This document shows, in pieces, positions 36,439 to 45,156 of a stretch of DNA of 64,000 bases. The DNA lies in assembly GCA_045564455.1 (NCBI GenBank), contig JBJLHG010000002.1:1-64000 (forward strand), given 5' to 3'. The notes beneath the pieces are model-generated. The model did no database searches. It was not told the DNA's origin and saw only the letters and a program-made list of their open reading frames with translations. The translations under genes were made by a program, and so were the position numbers. This DNA comes from CASICS01 sp045564455 (GTDB lineage Bacteria > Pseudomonadota > Gammaproteobacteria > Magnimaribacterales > AG-339-G14). Each line of letters starts with the position of its first letter. The first letter of the stretch is position 1.

Positions 36439-36468
36439 ATTATAAAGAATTTCAACCATTAATTCTAA
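36439..36468 (-). promoter_or_regulatory. Promoter of the thiolase gene
   Basis: On the minus strand TTAGAA (36463-36468), an 18-base spacer and a perfect TATAAT (36439-36444). The predicted leader is about 38 bases and contains the palindrome and a strong Shine-Dalgarno sequence. Confidence 0.5.
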
Positions 36469-36498
36469 CTTTTATAACCGTCTTAACTTATCAAAGAT

Positions 36499-36530
36499 AA
36501 AAAAAACCCTGCACTTGGCAGGGCTTTTTT
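36499..36530 (-). terminator. Rho-independent terminator of TonB receptor 1
   Basis: Stem CCCTGC/GCAGGG with a 5-base loop, followed on the minus strand by eight T residues. It begins 15 bases after the receptor stop. The plus side also has a run of six T, so it may act in both directions. Its stem is identical to that at 39.69 kb. Confidence 0.88.
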
Positions 36531-36544
36531 ATGTTTAGATTTAC

Positions 36545-39508
36545 TTAGAAATTAATTCCAAAGTCTAAACCAGCACGCATTCCTTCAGAATAAGTTAAGA
36601 AGATAACTTGTCCTTGAAGATTACTCGTTCTGTTGACACTGGTTAATTGACGTTTGTCAGCTAAGTTTTTAGCCCACAAGTTCAAATACCAGTCGCCTTG
36701 GTTTGGCTCGTAAGTAGCATTCAAATCAATGTACTCCTGAGCACCTGTTGTGAAACGCTGGTTGTTGTAAATATCGCCTTCAAAAGCGTCTTTGAAAGAG
36801 TACGCCAATCTAATCGCTCCCGTACCACCAGCACCTTCGTACATTTGTGTTAAGCCAACAGTGGCTTCCATGTCAGAAACTCCCGGTACTTTGTTGCCAC
36901 CTAGTTCCAGAAAAACATTCGTAGGCGTTGCAGAAATGATCGTAGCTGAACCTAGAGGATTCATCATGATGTTTCCTTTACTAGTTACGTTGTAAGAAGC
37001 TGTAGAACAACCTGAAGCAAGAGGAGAACCATTACAACCAGCTAAAATACCAGCTTGAGTAGCAGCTGCCGTTGTGGCATCCATTCCTCCACCAGCAGTC
37101 GTTTGCAAGAAGGCGACTAATTGAGTTGCCGTCAATGCACCACTCCAAGAAGTTGCTTGGTCTGGGTTGTGCGGATCAACTGAAGTAGATCCTCTTGAAA
37201 CTACTGCACCATTAGCTGATATATCTTCTCCTGTAGCCTTTGTAAATTCACTGTCAGTCAGTAGAACATTCGCATCCATCACTAAACTATCAGTGATAAA
37301 GAATTGTGTATCTAATTGCATCCCTTGGTGAATAAGATCATGCGGTTCTACGTAAGCAGAAGAGAAACGGATTACTGAATAATGCGAGTCATCTTGCTCA
37401 TGTCTAAAGATGTTAGCGTTTAATTTTAAACGACCATCCAGAAGAATGTTTTTTGAACCTATTTCATAAGAAGTCGATTCAGAACCGGCATATAGAGTAG
37501 TATCGGGGTTTGCACCACCAGCACGGTTACCCGTCGTCATTGATACATAAGCCATACCTTGATCATAAGAATATTGCAGAACAGCTTTGTAAGTGTCAGC
37601 ATAGTTTTTATCATTGGTTTGTCTAGAACCTGCTTGCCAACAAGCTTCATAATCGGCTTCACGACATGCACTACTAGTCGCATTGGTTAAACCAGAATGA
37701 GCGCCTGTAGGTATGTTATAGGCTGTATCAGATAAACCTTGCATAGATCTTGTGTGGAATCGGTCATCCATGTAACGCGCTCCAAGAGTCAACTTAAAGT
37801 TGTCCATGAACGTGTAGTAATACTCACCATAAACCGCTTTGTTAGCGATTCTAGTTCTTTGGTCAGTGATTAATCCACCAGCTTGAGCTGGCATGTCTTT
37901 GACACAAGCATTGTTAGCACATGCAGCATTACCTAATATTGCGGCACCTAATTGAGCACCTAAAGTTTGGGTGTTGGTACCAAAGGTACCTCCATCTTGA
38001 GTAACAGCAGCCAGAATATTAGCTCCCTGCGCAGCAATCGTTCCAGCCATGACGCCATAACCAGTTTGGCCACCCATCGTGTCTAGTGAACCATTAAATA
38101 ATAATGATGCTAAAGGGTGAAGTGCAAAGTCAGTTAACAATCTGTATCCCGTCGTACCAATGTTGTACTCATTTATACCAGCTGATTGACTGATATATGC
38201 TCCGACCACAAAGTTGTGTGGGCCATCAAAATCAGAAACGACGTTTAATTCAAATTGATTGGTTTCTGTTTCAGCTCTAGAACATTCTGTAGACGATGAG
38301 AATTGAACATTAGTCTCAGTTCCAAAACAGTGACTTGGCAAAGAGGCAATCGTCATTGCGCCTCGAGGCAAGAATGCATTACCAATCATCCCTGCAGTTC
38401 CATTCAGTGCGGCATTACCATGATCGTTATCATCTACTTGGTAGTATGCAACATCTTCATTGGTCGCTTTAATTCTAATTTCTAAATCACCAGGAGCAAC
38501 TTCAACACCTGTAATCCACTCCAATTGAGTGACTGCATTTGTTTGTTGTCTTTTAGCATCGTAAGATTTATTAATTCTATCTATGCTTGTTGATCTAATA
38601 GTATCTGAGTTCGCTAAAGTGTCAGTTCCATCAGCGATTAAAGTTAACGTGTCAAACGTATTACTAATAGTTCCTGAAATAAATACTGGTCTATTGATGT
38701 TATCTTCGGGATTGTTTGTATCAGGGGAACAACCAAAGAAAGCATCTCTGTTACAAGAAGACGTTCCTAGATTCAGACGATTATCGTTAACACCATACCT
38801 TTCGTAACTAAAATTAAGCTGATTATTATCATCGATTGCCCAATCTAGTGAAACTCTAGCACCGAAAGCATCACGATTATCCAGCATGTTTCCAGTTCCT
38901 TGGTTAAGAACCGTACCGTCTTTGTCAAATTTGGATATCGCTACTCTTCCTTGAATGTTGGAAGCAACATCGAAATCAGCAGCCGCTTTCACCATCGTGT
39001 AGCCATCTTCACCAACGGTAGTTTTGAGGTAGTTACCAGCTCCAGGTCGAGCAGAAATTAAATTCATCAAACCTGTGGTAGTATTTTTTCCATATAGCGT
39101 TCCTTGAGGACCTTCTAGAATCTCCAGACGTTGAGCATCTAAAAACCCTACTTCTGACCATGCGGAAGCACTAACTGAGTGACCATTCAACTGAAGGTCG
39201 GCGGAAGCAACTGTTGCAGCCCCTACAGATGGGACGATTAAACCTCTCAGTTTAATTCCCACACCGGAACCAATTCCATTAGAAAAAGAAACACCAGTAG
39301 TACTGTTTGCAAGATCTGCAGCAGTTTCGATATGTTGTTCCATTAAATCTTCACCAGTAATGGCTTGCACTGACAAAGCAATATCTTGTAGAGATTCTGC
39401 TTGTCGAGTTGCCGTTACGGTAACTTCTTCGACAGTCTGCGCAAACGCTGACATATGGAACCCCATAGCCAGAACGGCAGCTATCATTAAATTAAAAAAA
39501 CGTTTCAT
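36545..39508 (-). CDS. TonB-dependent receptor, copy 1
   Basis: An outer-membrane active-transport receptor of 987 residues. A signal peptide (cleavage near AFA/Q at 23-24) is followed by the TonB-box-like VEEVTVTATR, a plug domain (SLQDIALSVQAIT, LEILEGPQGTLYGKN, RPGAGNY) and a long beta-barrel ending in a C-terminal aromatic (DFGINF), the BamA signal. I start at ATG 39508 behind a strong GGGAGGAG site, not eight codons upstream. It is longer than usual receptors because of Thr/Ala/Gly-rich loop insertions and has paired cysteines in likely surface loops (CNRDAFFGC, CREADYEAC). The next gene is a clear paralogue. Substrate unknown; no siderophore, vitamin or polysaccharide genes are adjacent. 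Confidence 0.92.
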   Translation of the reverse strand: MKRFFNLMIAAVLAMGFHMSAFAQTVEEVTVTATRQAESLQDIALSVQAITGEDLMEQHIETAADLANSTTGVSFSNGIGSGVGIKLRGLIVPSVGAATVASADLQLNGHSVSASAWSEVGFLDAQRLEILEGPQGTLYGKNTTTGLMNLISARPGAGNYLKTTVGEDGYTMVKAAADFDVASNIQGRVAISKFDKDGTVLNQGTGNMLDNRDAFGARVSLDWAIDDNNQLNFSYERYGVNDNRLNLGTSSCNRDAFFGCSPDTNNPEDNINRPVFISGTISNTFDTLTLIADGTDTLANSDTIRSTSIDRINKSYDAKRQQTNAVTQLEWITGVEVAPGDLEIRIKATNEDVAYYQVDDNDHGNAALNGTAGMIGNAFLPRGAMTIASLPSHCFGTETNVQFSSSTECSRAETETNQFELNVVSDFDGPHNFVVGAYISQSAGINEYNIGTTGYRLLTDFALHPLASLLFNGSLDTMGGQTGYGVMAGTIAAQGANILAAVTQDGGTFGTNTQTLGAQLGAAILGNAACANNACVKDMPAQAGGLITDQRTRIANKAVYGEYYYTFMDNFKLTLGARYMDDRFHTRSMQGLSDTAYNIPTGAHSGLTNATSSACREADYEACWQAGSRQTNDKNYADTYKAVLQYSYDQGMAYVSMTTGNRAGGANPDTTLYAGSESTSYEIGSKNILLDGRLKLNANIFRHEQDDSHYSVIRFSSAYVEPHDLIHQGMQLDTQFFITDSLVMDANVLLTDSEFTKATGEDISANGAVVSRGSTSVDPHNPDQATSWSGALTATQLVAFLQTTAGGGMDATTAAATQAGILAGCNGSPLASGCSTASYNVTSKGNIMMNPLGSATIISATPTNVFLELGGNKVPGVSDMEATVGLTQMYEGAGGTGAIRLAYSFKDAFEGDIYNNQRFTTGAQEYIDLNATYEPNQGDWYLNLWAKNLADKRQLTSVNRTSNLQGQVIFLTYSEGMRAGLDFGINF

Positions 39509-39627
39509 TGACTCCTCCCAATTTGAGTACAAATAAGTTTAAAGAAACAAACTTTCTGTTTCTAAATCCATTTATATTGAAAGGACATGAGCGTCTTGCT
39601 CAGTCAAATGAGTTCCCCCTTACTTCG

Positions 39628-39656
39628 ATAATAACCCAGCTTTTTTTATATGACAA
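39628..39656 (-). promoter_or_regulatory. Sigma-70-type promoter of TonB receptor 1
   Basis: The minus strand has TTGTCA (39651-39656), a 17-base spacer and TATTAT (39628-39633). The leader is about 113 bases and holds a small hairpin (TGAGC/GCTCA) and, near the start, TAAGGGGGAACT (39611-39622), which recurs in altered form before receptor 2. Confidence 0.6.
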
Positions 39657-39680
39657 GCATTCGAAGGTATTAATTTTTTA

Positions 39681-39713
39681 TAAAAAAAACCCTGCTTATG
39701 CAGGGTTTTTTTT
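39681..39713 (-). terminator. Rho-independent terminator of TonB receptor 2
   Basis: A near-perfect palindrome: eight A, CCCTGC, loop TTAT, GCAGGG, eight T, so it can work on either strand. It begins 16 bases after the receptor 2 stop and lies upstream of the receptor 1 promoter, insulating the two genes. Confidence 0.9.
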
Positions 39714-39728
39714 GATTTAGTAAAGTCT

Positions 39729-42700
39729 TTAAAACTCTCTTTTAAAATCTAAACCAATCTTTCTTCCTTCTTGGAAGGTTACAAATGAAGCCGCACCTTG
39801 AAGATTACTAGTTCTGTTAACACTAGTAATATTTCTATTGTCTTCCAAGTTTCTGACCCAGAAGTTATAAGTCCAGTCACCTGTATTAGGTGCAAACGTA
39901 ATGTTGGCGTTGATATTATCGGTTTTACCAATTTGGTAACGTTCGTTGTTCCAAATATCTAAATACACCTCGTCTTCCTCTTTATAAGAAAGAGTCATTG
40001 ATCCACTTCCATTGAAAGCTTCATAAAAATGCGTAACTCCAAGAGTATATGCATAATCTGAAACACCAGGGATTTTGTTTCCACCAACCTGTTGCATCAC
40101 TGATGCACTGCTATTAGAAGATGTACATGTTGCGCTGGTTAAATTTCCAAATGCTGCACCCTGACATGCCGAAGCTTGGAGCACTCCTGCAGTTGAACCC
40201 ATCATCGGTGTCTGACCTGTGTATGTAATATTTGCTCCACTTGAAACTCTCATACCAGTATCTAAAACTAATCCAAGTGCGTTGACTAAGATGTTGCCGT
40301 TGTTATCAACTATGTATAGTTGATCGCCAGTAACATCAGGAAAACCGGCAGCTGCAAGTATAACTTGTGCAGTGCCTATAGCTGTTGGAATAATTCCATT
40401 AAAAGTGTTTCCACCTCCTAAGTCTGTTTGTCCCGAAGTTGCAGCAGCATCAAACCCAAGAGTAGTCATCAGATAACCGCCAAAAGCCGTAGCATTCATA
40501 ACTGTACCAAAGGATGTTGCGGCAGTCGGATTGTGCGGATCCAATAAATTTGAACCAGAAGCAATTACATTTCCTAATGGTCCCTCTATGTCATTGCCTC
40601 CATGGACGTCAACTTCACTGTCAGTTAATAAAGCATTCAAAGTGAATATGGTATTTTCTGAAACGAAGAAAGACGATTGGATTTCAACTCCTGAGTGAGT
40701 TAAATCCAATGGCATTACAGTAGAACCCGTCACGTGTATTTCTGAAATTTGAGCTGATGTTTGCTTGTCTTCAAAAAACGTTACATTAAGTTGTAATGCG
40801 CCATCTAAGAAAGTATTTTTTGATCCAATCTGAATAGACTCAGTTTCCGAGTTGTCAAATTTTGAAGAAGTTTGAGCGTTAGCTCCTCCAGGTCTATTTC
40901 CTTCAGTATAAGAAGCAAAAACCATACCTTCTGCTAGATCAGTATCGTATTGATGTTTGATAGCAAATTTATAAGTTGCGATTTCATCTTTTCCTGAAAC
41001 AGGACTAAAGCCATATTGAAAACAGTCTTCGTATCTAGTTGCGCTTCTACAAGCAGCTTGTGCATCAGGATTCAATGCATTTTCTGTTCGAGGAGAGTAA
41101 GTAGTATCCATTAAAGAAGATAGAGTTCTGTTGGTGTAACGATCATCCATGTATCGGTAACCAAATGTTACTTGCGTATCTGTTGATAAATCATAGTAGA
41201 GCTCTCCATAGACTGCCAAGCTGTCTCTATCTGTTCTAGAGTCAATCATGTTACCCGCTTGTTGCGAAGGCAATTTTTTCGTACACGCATCGATCCCTGT
41301 AATCGTACCAGTAGCTCCATAAGCTGTATTAGCTGTACCATTAGCATTAATAGAAGTCTCTCCTGCTGAATCATATGTACATAAACCATTTACGAGAGCG
41401 TTTAGATTCATATTAGTTGCAGCTGTCCCATCAGCGGCGGTGGCTTGAACTGTTGCAAGTCCTCCTGCGGCAGCTTGAGTTAAGCCGCCTTGAACTGCAG
41501 CATTACCTAAAACTGCTGCAACCGTTGCAGCATGAAGAAATCCACCTTTAGTATCTTGTCCGCCATTAAATATTTTGCTTATCGGATTCATACTAAAATC
41601 TTGCGCCATAGCCATGGCCACATTTTGAACAACGTATTGGTTTGTAGCTTCACTTTGGTAGCCATAAAATCCGGTTACGAAATTGAAAGGCCCATCAAAG
41701 TCAGAAATGAAATTCAATTCGTATTGCTGCTCTTCGCCTTTAGCAACAGTACATTCGGAAGAAGTAGTTAATTGAACATCTGTTTGAGTGCCTACGCAAT
41801 AAAACGGTAAGGATTCTATGTCATAAACTCCATCAGAACCGCTAAACATGTTGGTCGAAGTAGTTGGCGTATTAAAAGCACTACCGGAATAGAAGTTGTT
41901 TATTGATGTCGAGTGTTGAGAATGATCATTATCATCAATCATTGTAAAAGATCGATTTCTATCGGTAACTTTCACTCTCATCTCTATATCACCCATCTGA
42001 GAATCTAAATTTCTAATGTATTGAAATTGATTAAAAGTATCGTCCTGCCTTCTGATGGGGTCGAAATTTTTATTAACCGTATCGATGGAGTTGGTTCGAT
42101 TAGCATCTGTAGTTGCATAGTTATCATCTGAAATGTTAGTTCGAAGCATGAAGTTTTGCTGCAACACTGCTTGGATAGAACCAGATTCATAGTTCGGTCT
42201 GTTGAGATGGTCAGCAACATCTGTACCTATCGAAGCACAACCGAAAAAAGCATCTCTGTTACAGGAGATTGCTCCAAGGTTTAATCTAGAATCATCAATC
42301 GTGATGTGGTCCGTGTTGAATAAGATCATAGAACCATCATCAAATTCATAATCCAAAGACAATCTCACAGAAGTATTTCTTCTGTCGTCAATATCTTTAT
42401 TAGTAAATTGGTTTTTTACCGTTCCGTCGATGGTCAATGAGTTAACCGCCAATCGTCCAGATAAATTATCAGTTAAAGGAAAGTCAACCCCTGCTTTCAC
42501 TAAGCCATAACCATTTTCTCCTAGGGAAAAATTAACGTAATTACCGGCACCTGGTCTTTTTGTTACTAAATTAATTATACCAGTGATTGCATTTCTTCCG
42601 TACAGAGTCCCCTGGGGACCATTTAAAATTTCTATACGCTCTGCATCAAAGAAACCCATTTCACCAAATGAAGTGTTTGGAATGGTATGCCCATTAATCA

Positions 42701-43007
42701 TGGTTTGGTTAGCGTCTATCGATGCCGCTGTTATGGCCGGCATGACCAATCCTCTCATTCGAGTGACCGAACCTGCACCAGTACCGCTTGTAAATGAAAT
42801 TCCAGGAATTGACTCAGCAAGATCTCTAGATGTTTCTATGTGTGAAGTCTCAAGCTCTGCCGATCCTATTGCTTGAACTGACAGTGCAATATCCTGCAAA
42901 GACTCAGCCTTTCGAGTAGCCGTTACAGTCACTTCCTCAACTGTTTGGGTAAATCCAGTGAATGACATACATGCCATTATGGTAAATATAAAATATTTTT
43001 TTAACAT
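39729..43007 (-). CDS. TonB-dependent receptor, copy 2
   Basis: A 1092-residue outer-membrane receptor, paralogous to the one downstream. Signal peptide about 1-20, then QTVEEVTVTATR, identical to copy 1 over this stretch; the plug shares FFDAERIEILNGPQGTLYG and KRPGAGNYV, and the barrel shares CNRDAFFGC, a C(F/V)GTxT...SSEC pair and the final FKREF. An extra stretch rich in Ala, Thr and Gly around residues 490-560 has no counterpart of equal length in copy 1. An AAGGAGAAGGA ribosome-binding site precedes the ATG. The genes have separate promoters and terminators rather than forming an operon. Substrate unknown. Confidence 0.92.
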   Translation of the reverse strand: MLKKYFIFTIMACMSFTGFTQTVEEVTVTATRKAESLQDIALSVQAIGSAELETSHIETSRDLAESIPGISFTSGTGAGSVTRMRGLVMPAITAASIDANQTMINGHTIPNTSFGEMGFFDAERIEILNGPQGTLYGRNAITGIINLVTKRPGAGNYVNFSLGENGYGLVKAGVDFPLTDNLSGRLAVNSLTIDGTVKNQFTNKDIDDRRNTSVRLSLDYEFDDGSMILFNTDHITIDDSRLNLGAISCNRDAFFGCASIGTDVADHLNRPNYESGSIQAVLQQNFMLRTNISDDNYATTDANRTNSIDTVNKNFDPIRRQDDTFNQFQYIRNLDSQMGDIEMRVKVTDRNRSFTMIDDNDHSQHSTSINNFYSGSAFNTPTTSTNMFSGSDGVYDIESLPFYCVGTQTDVQLTTSSECTVAKGEEQQYELNFISDFDGPFNFVTGFYGYQSEATNQYVVQNVAMAMAQDFSMNPISKIFNGGQDTKGGFLHAATVAAVLGNAAVQGGLTQAAAGGLATVQATAADGTAATNMNLNALVNGLCTYDSAGETSINANGTANTAYGATGTITGIDACTKKLPSQQAGNMIDSRTDRDSLAVYGELYYDLSTDTQVTFGYRYMDDRYTNRTLSSLMDTTYSPRTENALNPDAQAACRSATRYEDCFQYGFSPVSGKDEIATYKFAIKHQYDTDLAEGMVFASYTEGNRPGGANAQTSSKFDNSETESIQIGSKNTFLDGALQLNVTFFEDKQTSAQISEIHVTGSTVMPLDLTHSGVEIQSSFFVSENTIFTLNALLTDSEVDVHGGNDIEGPLGNVIASGSNLLDPHNPTAATSFGTVMNATAFGGYLMTTLGFDAAATSGQTDLGGGNTFNGIIPTAIGTAQVILAAAGFPDVTGDQLYIVDNNGNILVNALGLVLDTGMRVSSGANITYTGQTPMMGSTAGVLQASACQGAAFGNLTSATCTSSNSSASVMQQVGGNKIPGVSDYAYTLGVTHFYEAFNGSGSMTLSYKEEDEVYLDIWNNERYQIGKTDNINANITFAPNTGDWTYNFWVRNLEDNRNITSVNRTSNLQGAASFVTFQEGRKIGLDFKREF

Positions 43008-43176
43008 TATTCCTTCTCCTTAAGAAATTAAACTTAAAGTTAAAGGACGTAGATTTTTGTGCGAGACGAAAGATGAAAATTATTCTTCCCTGAACCCCAA
43101 AAAACAGTTACTCCCTTAACCGTGCATGATTATGATACCTGACTTAAGATAAAAAAAATACAAGTTTAGAAGATCA
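43008..43176. other. Leader and control region of TonB receptor 2
   Basis: No gene seen. On the minus strand a possible -10 CATAAT (43129-43134) without a clear -35 is followed by TAAGGGAGTAACT (43106-43118), similar to the TAAGGGGGAACT element that starts the receptor 1 leader. The leader would be about 115 bases, close to that of receptor 1. This supports shared regulation, but the promoter is uncertain. Confidence 0.35.
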
Positions 43177-43846
43177 GTGAATAAGCAACGAAAGAGCCAA
43201 GATAATAAACACAGAAACTTGGCTAACTTATATAAAGATCCTAAACCGCCGTTGAGACTTCGAGCAATCCTTACACGCTTGCTTGATAGCCGTTCTGCTC
43301 GAGCGCTCAATGCACTGATGAGCGAGTCAATATCGTCACCAAGGAATTGTTTAAGAAAGCGAAAACACCAAAAGCAATGGTCGCCCTTAGGCGAGCATAA
43401 AATATATGCCTATATAAAGACATGTGGCTTGGCGCCAAAGAAATCTCAAGCCATCATGGAAACTTCCAAGATACTAGTAGAAAAACATAACTCCAAAGTC
43501 CCACGGACCATTTGGAGGAGCTGGTGACGCTTCCAGGAGTCGGCCATAAAACTGCATCAGTAGTTCTTAAATCAGGCATTTGGCGATGGCAACGTTTGCG
43601 GTAGATACGCACATTCATCGACTGGCCCAGAGATGGAAACTCACCAATGGCAAAAATGTTCAGCAAACCGAAAGAGATCTTGAAGAGACTATTCCCAAAA
43701 GAAGCTTGGGGAGAGGTTGCATCTGCAAATCATTTTTTATGGAAGGGAGTATCTGTGAGGCAAGAAAGTGTTACGGCTTAGAGTGTAAATTATGTGCGAC
43801 CCTTTTCCCTAATAGAAAGAGTAAGGTTATAACCAATAAGCCATAG
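43177..43846 (+). pseudogene. nth: Endonuclease III (nth) relic with several frameshifts
   Basis: Pieces of an Nth-type DNA glycosylase appear in collinear order but in changing frames: LYKDPKPPL (about 43228), SNPYTL (43268), LIAVLL (43282), SAQCTDERVN...TPKAMVAL (43302-43388), GEHKIYAYIKTCGLAPKKSQAIMETSKILVEKHNSKVP (43391-43505), DHLEELVTLPGVGHKTASVVLKSG (from 43507), FAVDTHIHRLAQRWKLTNGKNVQQTERDLEETIPK (43585-43700), RLHLQIIFYGREY (43714-43752) and CEARKCYGLECKLC (43754-43795). At least six frame changes are needed. The helix-hairpin-helix, the catalytic aspartate region (VDTH) and the Cys cluster spacing C-x9-C-x2-C are still readable. The pattern resembles the plant/chlamydial-type Nth more than E. 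coli Nth. A live nth may exist elsewhere. Confidence 0.88.
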
Positions 43847-43865
43847 CAAAGCTTGAGCATCGAGG

Positions 43866-43871
43866 TATAAT
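43866..43871 (+). promoter_or_regulatory. -10 box for glyA and the rib operon
   Basis: A perfect TATAAT lies 25 bases before the glyA ATG, with a plausible AGAGAA ribosome-binding site in the leader. No strong -35. It may serve glyA through nusB, since all these genes are within four bases of each other or overlap. Confidence 0.45.
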
Positions 43872-43896
43872 TGTGCTTTCAACAAATTAGAGAATT

Positions 43897-45153
43897 ATGT
43901 ACGGTAACAATTTATCTATAGAAAGTTTTGACAAAGACCTTTGGGAGGCTCTAGAAGGTGAAAAAGTTCGTCAAGAACATCACATTGAATTAATTGCTTC
44001 AGAAAATTATGCATCTCCAAGGGTTATGGAAGCACAAGGATCGGTACTGACTAATAAATATGCTGAAGGTTATCCTGGCAAAAGGTACTACGGTGGTTGT
44101 GAATTCGTTGATGTAGCCGAGCAATTAGCAATTGATAGAGCTAAACAGCTTTTCAAAGCAGATTTTGCAAATGTTCAACCACATTCTGGTGCTAGCGCAA
44201 ACGCTGCAGTTTTTTTAGCTTTGTTAGATGCTGGTGATAAAATTCTAGGAATGAGTCTTGATCATGGCGGTCATTTGACTCATGGATCAAAAGTTAACTT
44301 TTCTGGAAAAATATATGAATCTTATAGTTATGGAATCGATCCTATAACCGGAGATATTGATTACGAAGAAGTTCAAAAGCTAGCAACCGAACACAAACCT
44401 AAACTCATTATTTGCGGTTTCTCTGCTTTCTCGGGCGTTTTAGATTTCGAAAAATTTAGAGAAATTGCAGATTCTATTGACGCTTTTTTATTAGCAGATA
44501 TTTCTCATGTATCTGGGTTAATTGCAGCAGGTCTTTACCCTAACCCGGTTCCTTACGCTGATGTAGTGACTACTACTACTCATAAAACTCTTATTGGGCC
44601 CCGTGGTGGATTGATCTTAGCCCGAGAAAATGAAGATTTGCATAAAAAATTAAACTCAGCATTATTTCCAGGTTCTCAAGGAGGACCGCTCATGCACATT
44701 ATTGCTGCCAAGGCAGTTTGTTTCAAAGAAGCTATGGAACCAGAATTCTTAGAATATCAAAAACAAATTTTAGCTAACGCACAAAGAATGAGTTCGTCTT
44801 TAATGAATAATGATATTGATATTGTTTCCAATGGAACTGCCAATCATATGTTTTTAGTTAATTTAGTGAAAAATAAAATTACTGGGAAAGTTCTAGATGC
44901 TGCGCTTGGTCAAGCTAACATTACAGTCAATAAGAACTCTGTGCCCAATGATCCTCAATCTCCTTTTGTTACTTCTGGTATTAGAATTGGCACGCCAGCA
45001 GTCACCAGAAGAGGATTTAAAGAAGCTGAAATGGATTTAATTGCGACGTGGATTAAAGATATAATAAACGATGTGGAAAACGCTTCACTAATTTCAAATA
45101 CTAGAAGCGAGGTTACTGAGCTTTGTAACCAATTCCCTGTTTACTCAAAATAA
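43897..45153 (+). CDS. glyA: Serine hydroxymethyltransferase
   Basis: Interconverts serine and glycine with tetrahydrofolate, the main source of one-carbon units. The PLP lysine is K230 (VTTTTHKTLIGPRGG); ELIASENYASPRV, YAEGYPGKRYYGGCE and QPHSGASANAAV are family hallmarks. 418 residues, full length. glyA-nrdR-rib order is common in proteobacteria. Confidence 0.98.
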   Translation: MYGNNLSIESFDKDLWEALEGEKVRQEHHIELIASENYASPRVMEAQGSVLTNKYAEGYPGKRYYGGCEFVDVAEQLAIDRAKQLFKADFANVQPHSGASANAAVFLALLDAGDKILGMSLDHGGHLTHGSKVNFSGKIYESYSYGIDPITGDIDYEEVQKLATEHKPKLIICGFSAFSGVLDFEKFREIADSIDAFLLADISHVSGLIAAGLYPNPVPYADVVTTTTHKTLIGPRGGLILARENEDLHKKLNSALFPGSQGGPLMHIIAAKAVCFKEAMEPEFLEYQKQILANAQRMSSSLMNNDIDIVSNGTANHMFLVNLVKNKITGKVLDAALGQANITVNKNSVPNDPQSPFVTSGIRIGTPAVTRRGFKEAEMDLIATWIKDIINDVENASLISNTRSEVTELCNQFPVYSK

Positions 45154-45156
45154 ATC

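Noticed and set aside
43116..43310. Open frame of 64 codons antisense to the nth relic
   Set aside because: Low-complexity product with no recognisable motif, lies opposite the 5' part of the relic and has no ribosome-binding site; a chance frame.
43847..43896. Riboswitch (glycine, THF or similar) before glyA
   Set aside because: Only about 25 bases lie between the -10 box and ATG, too short for a structured riboswitch.
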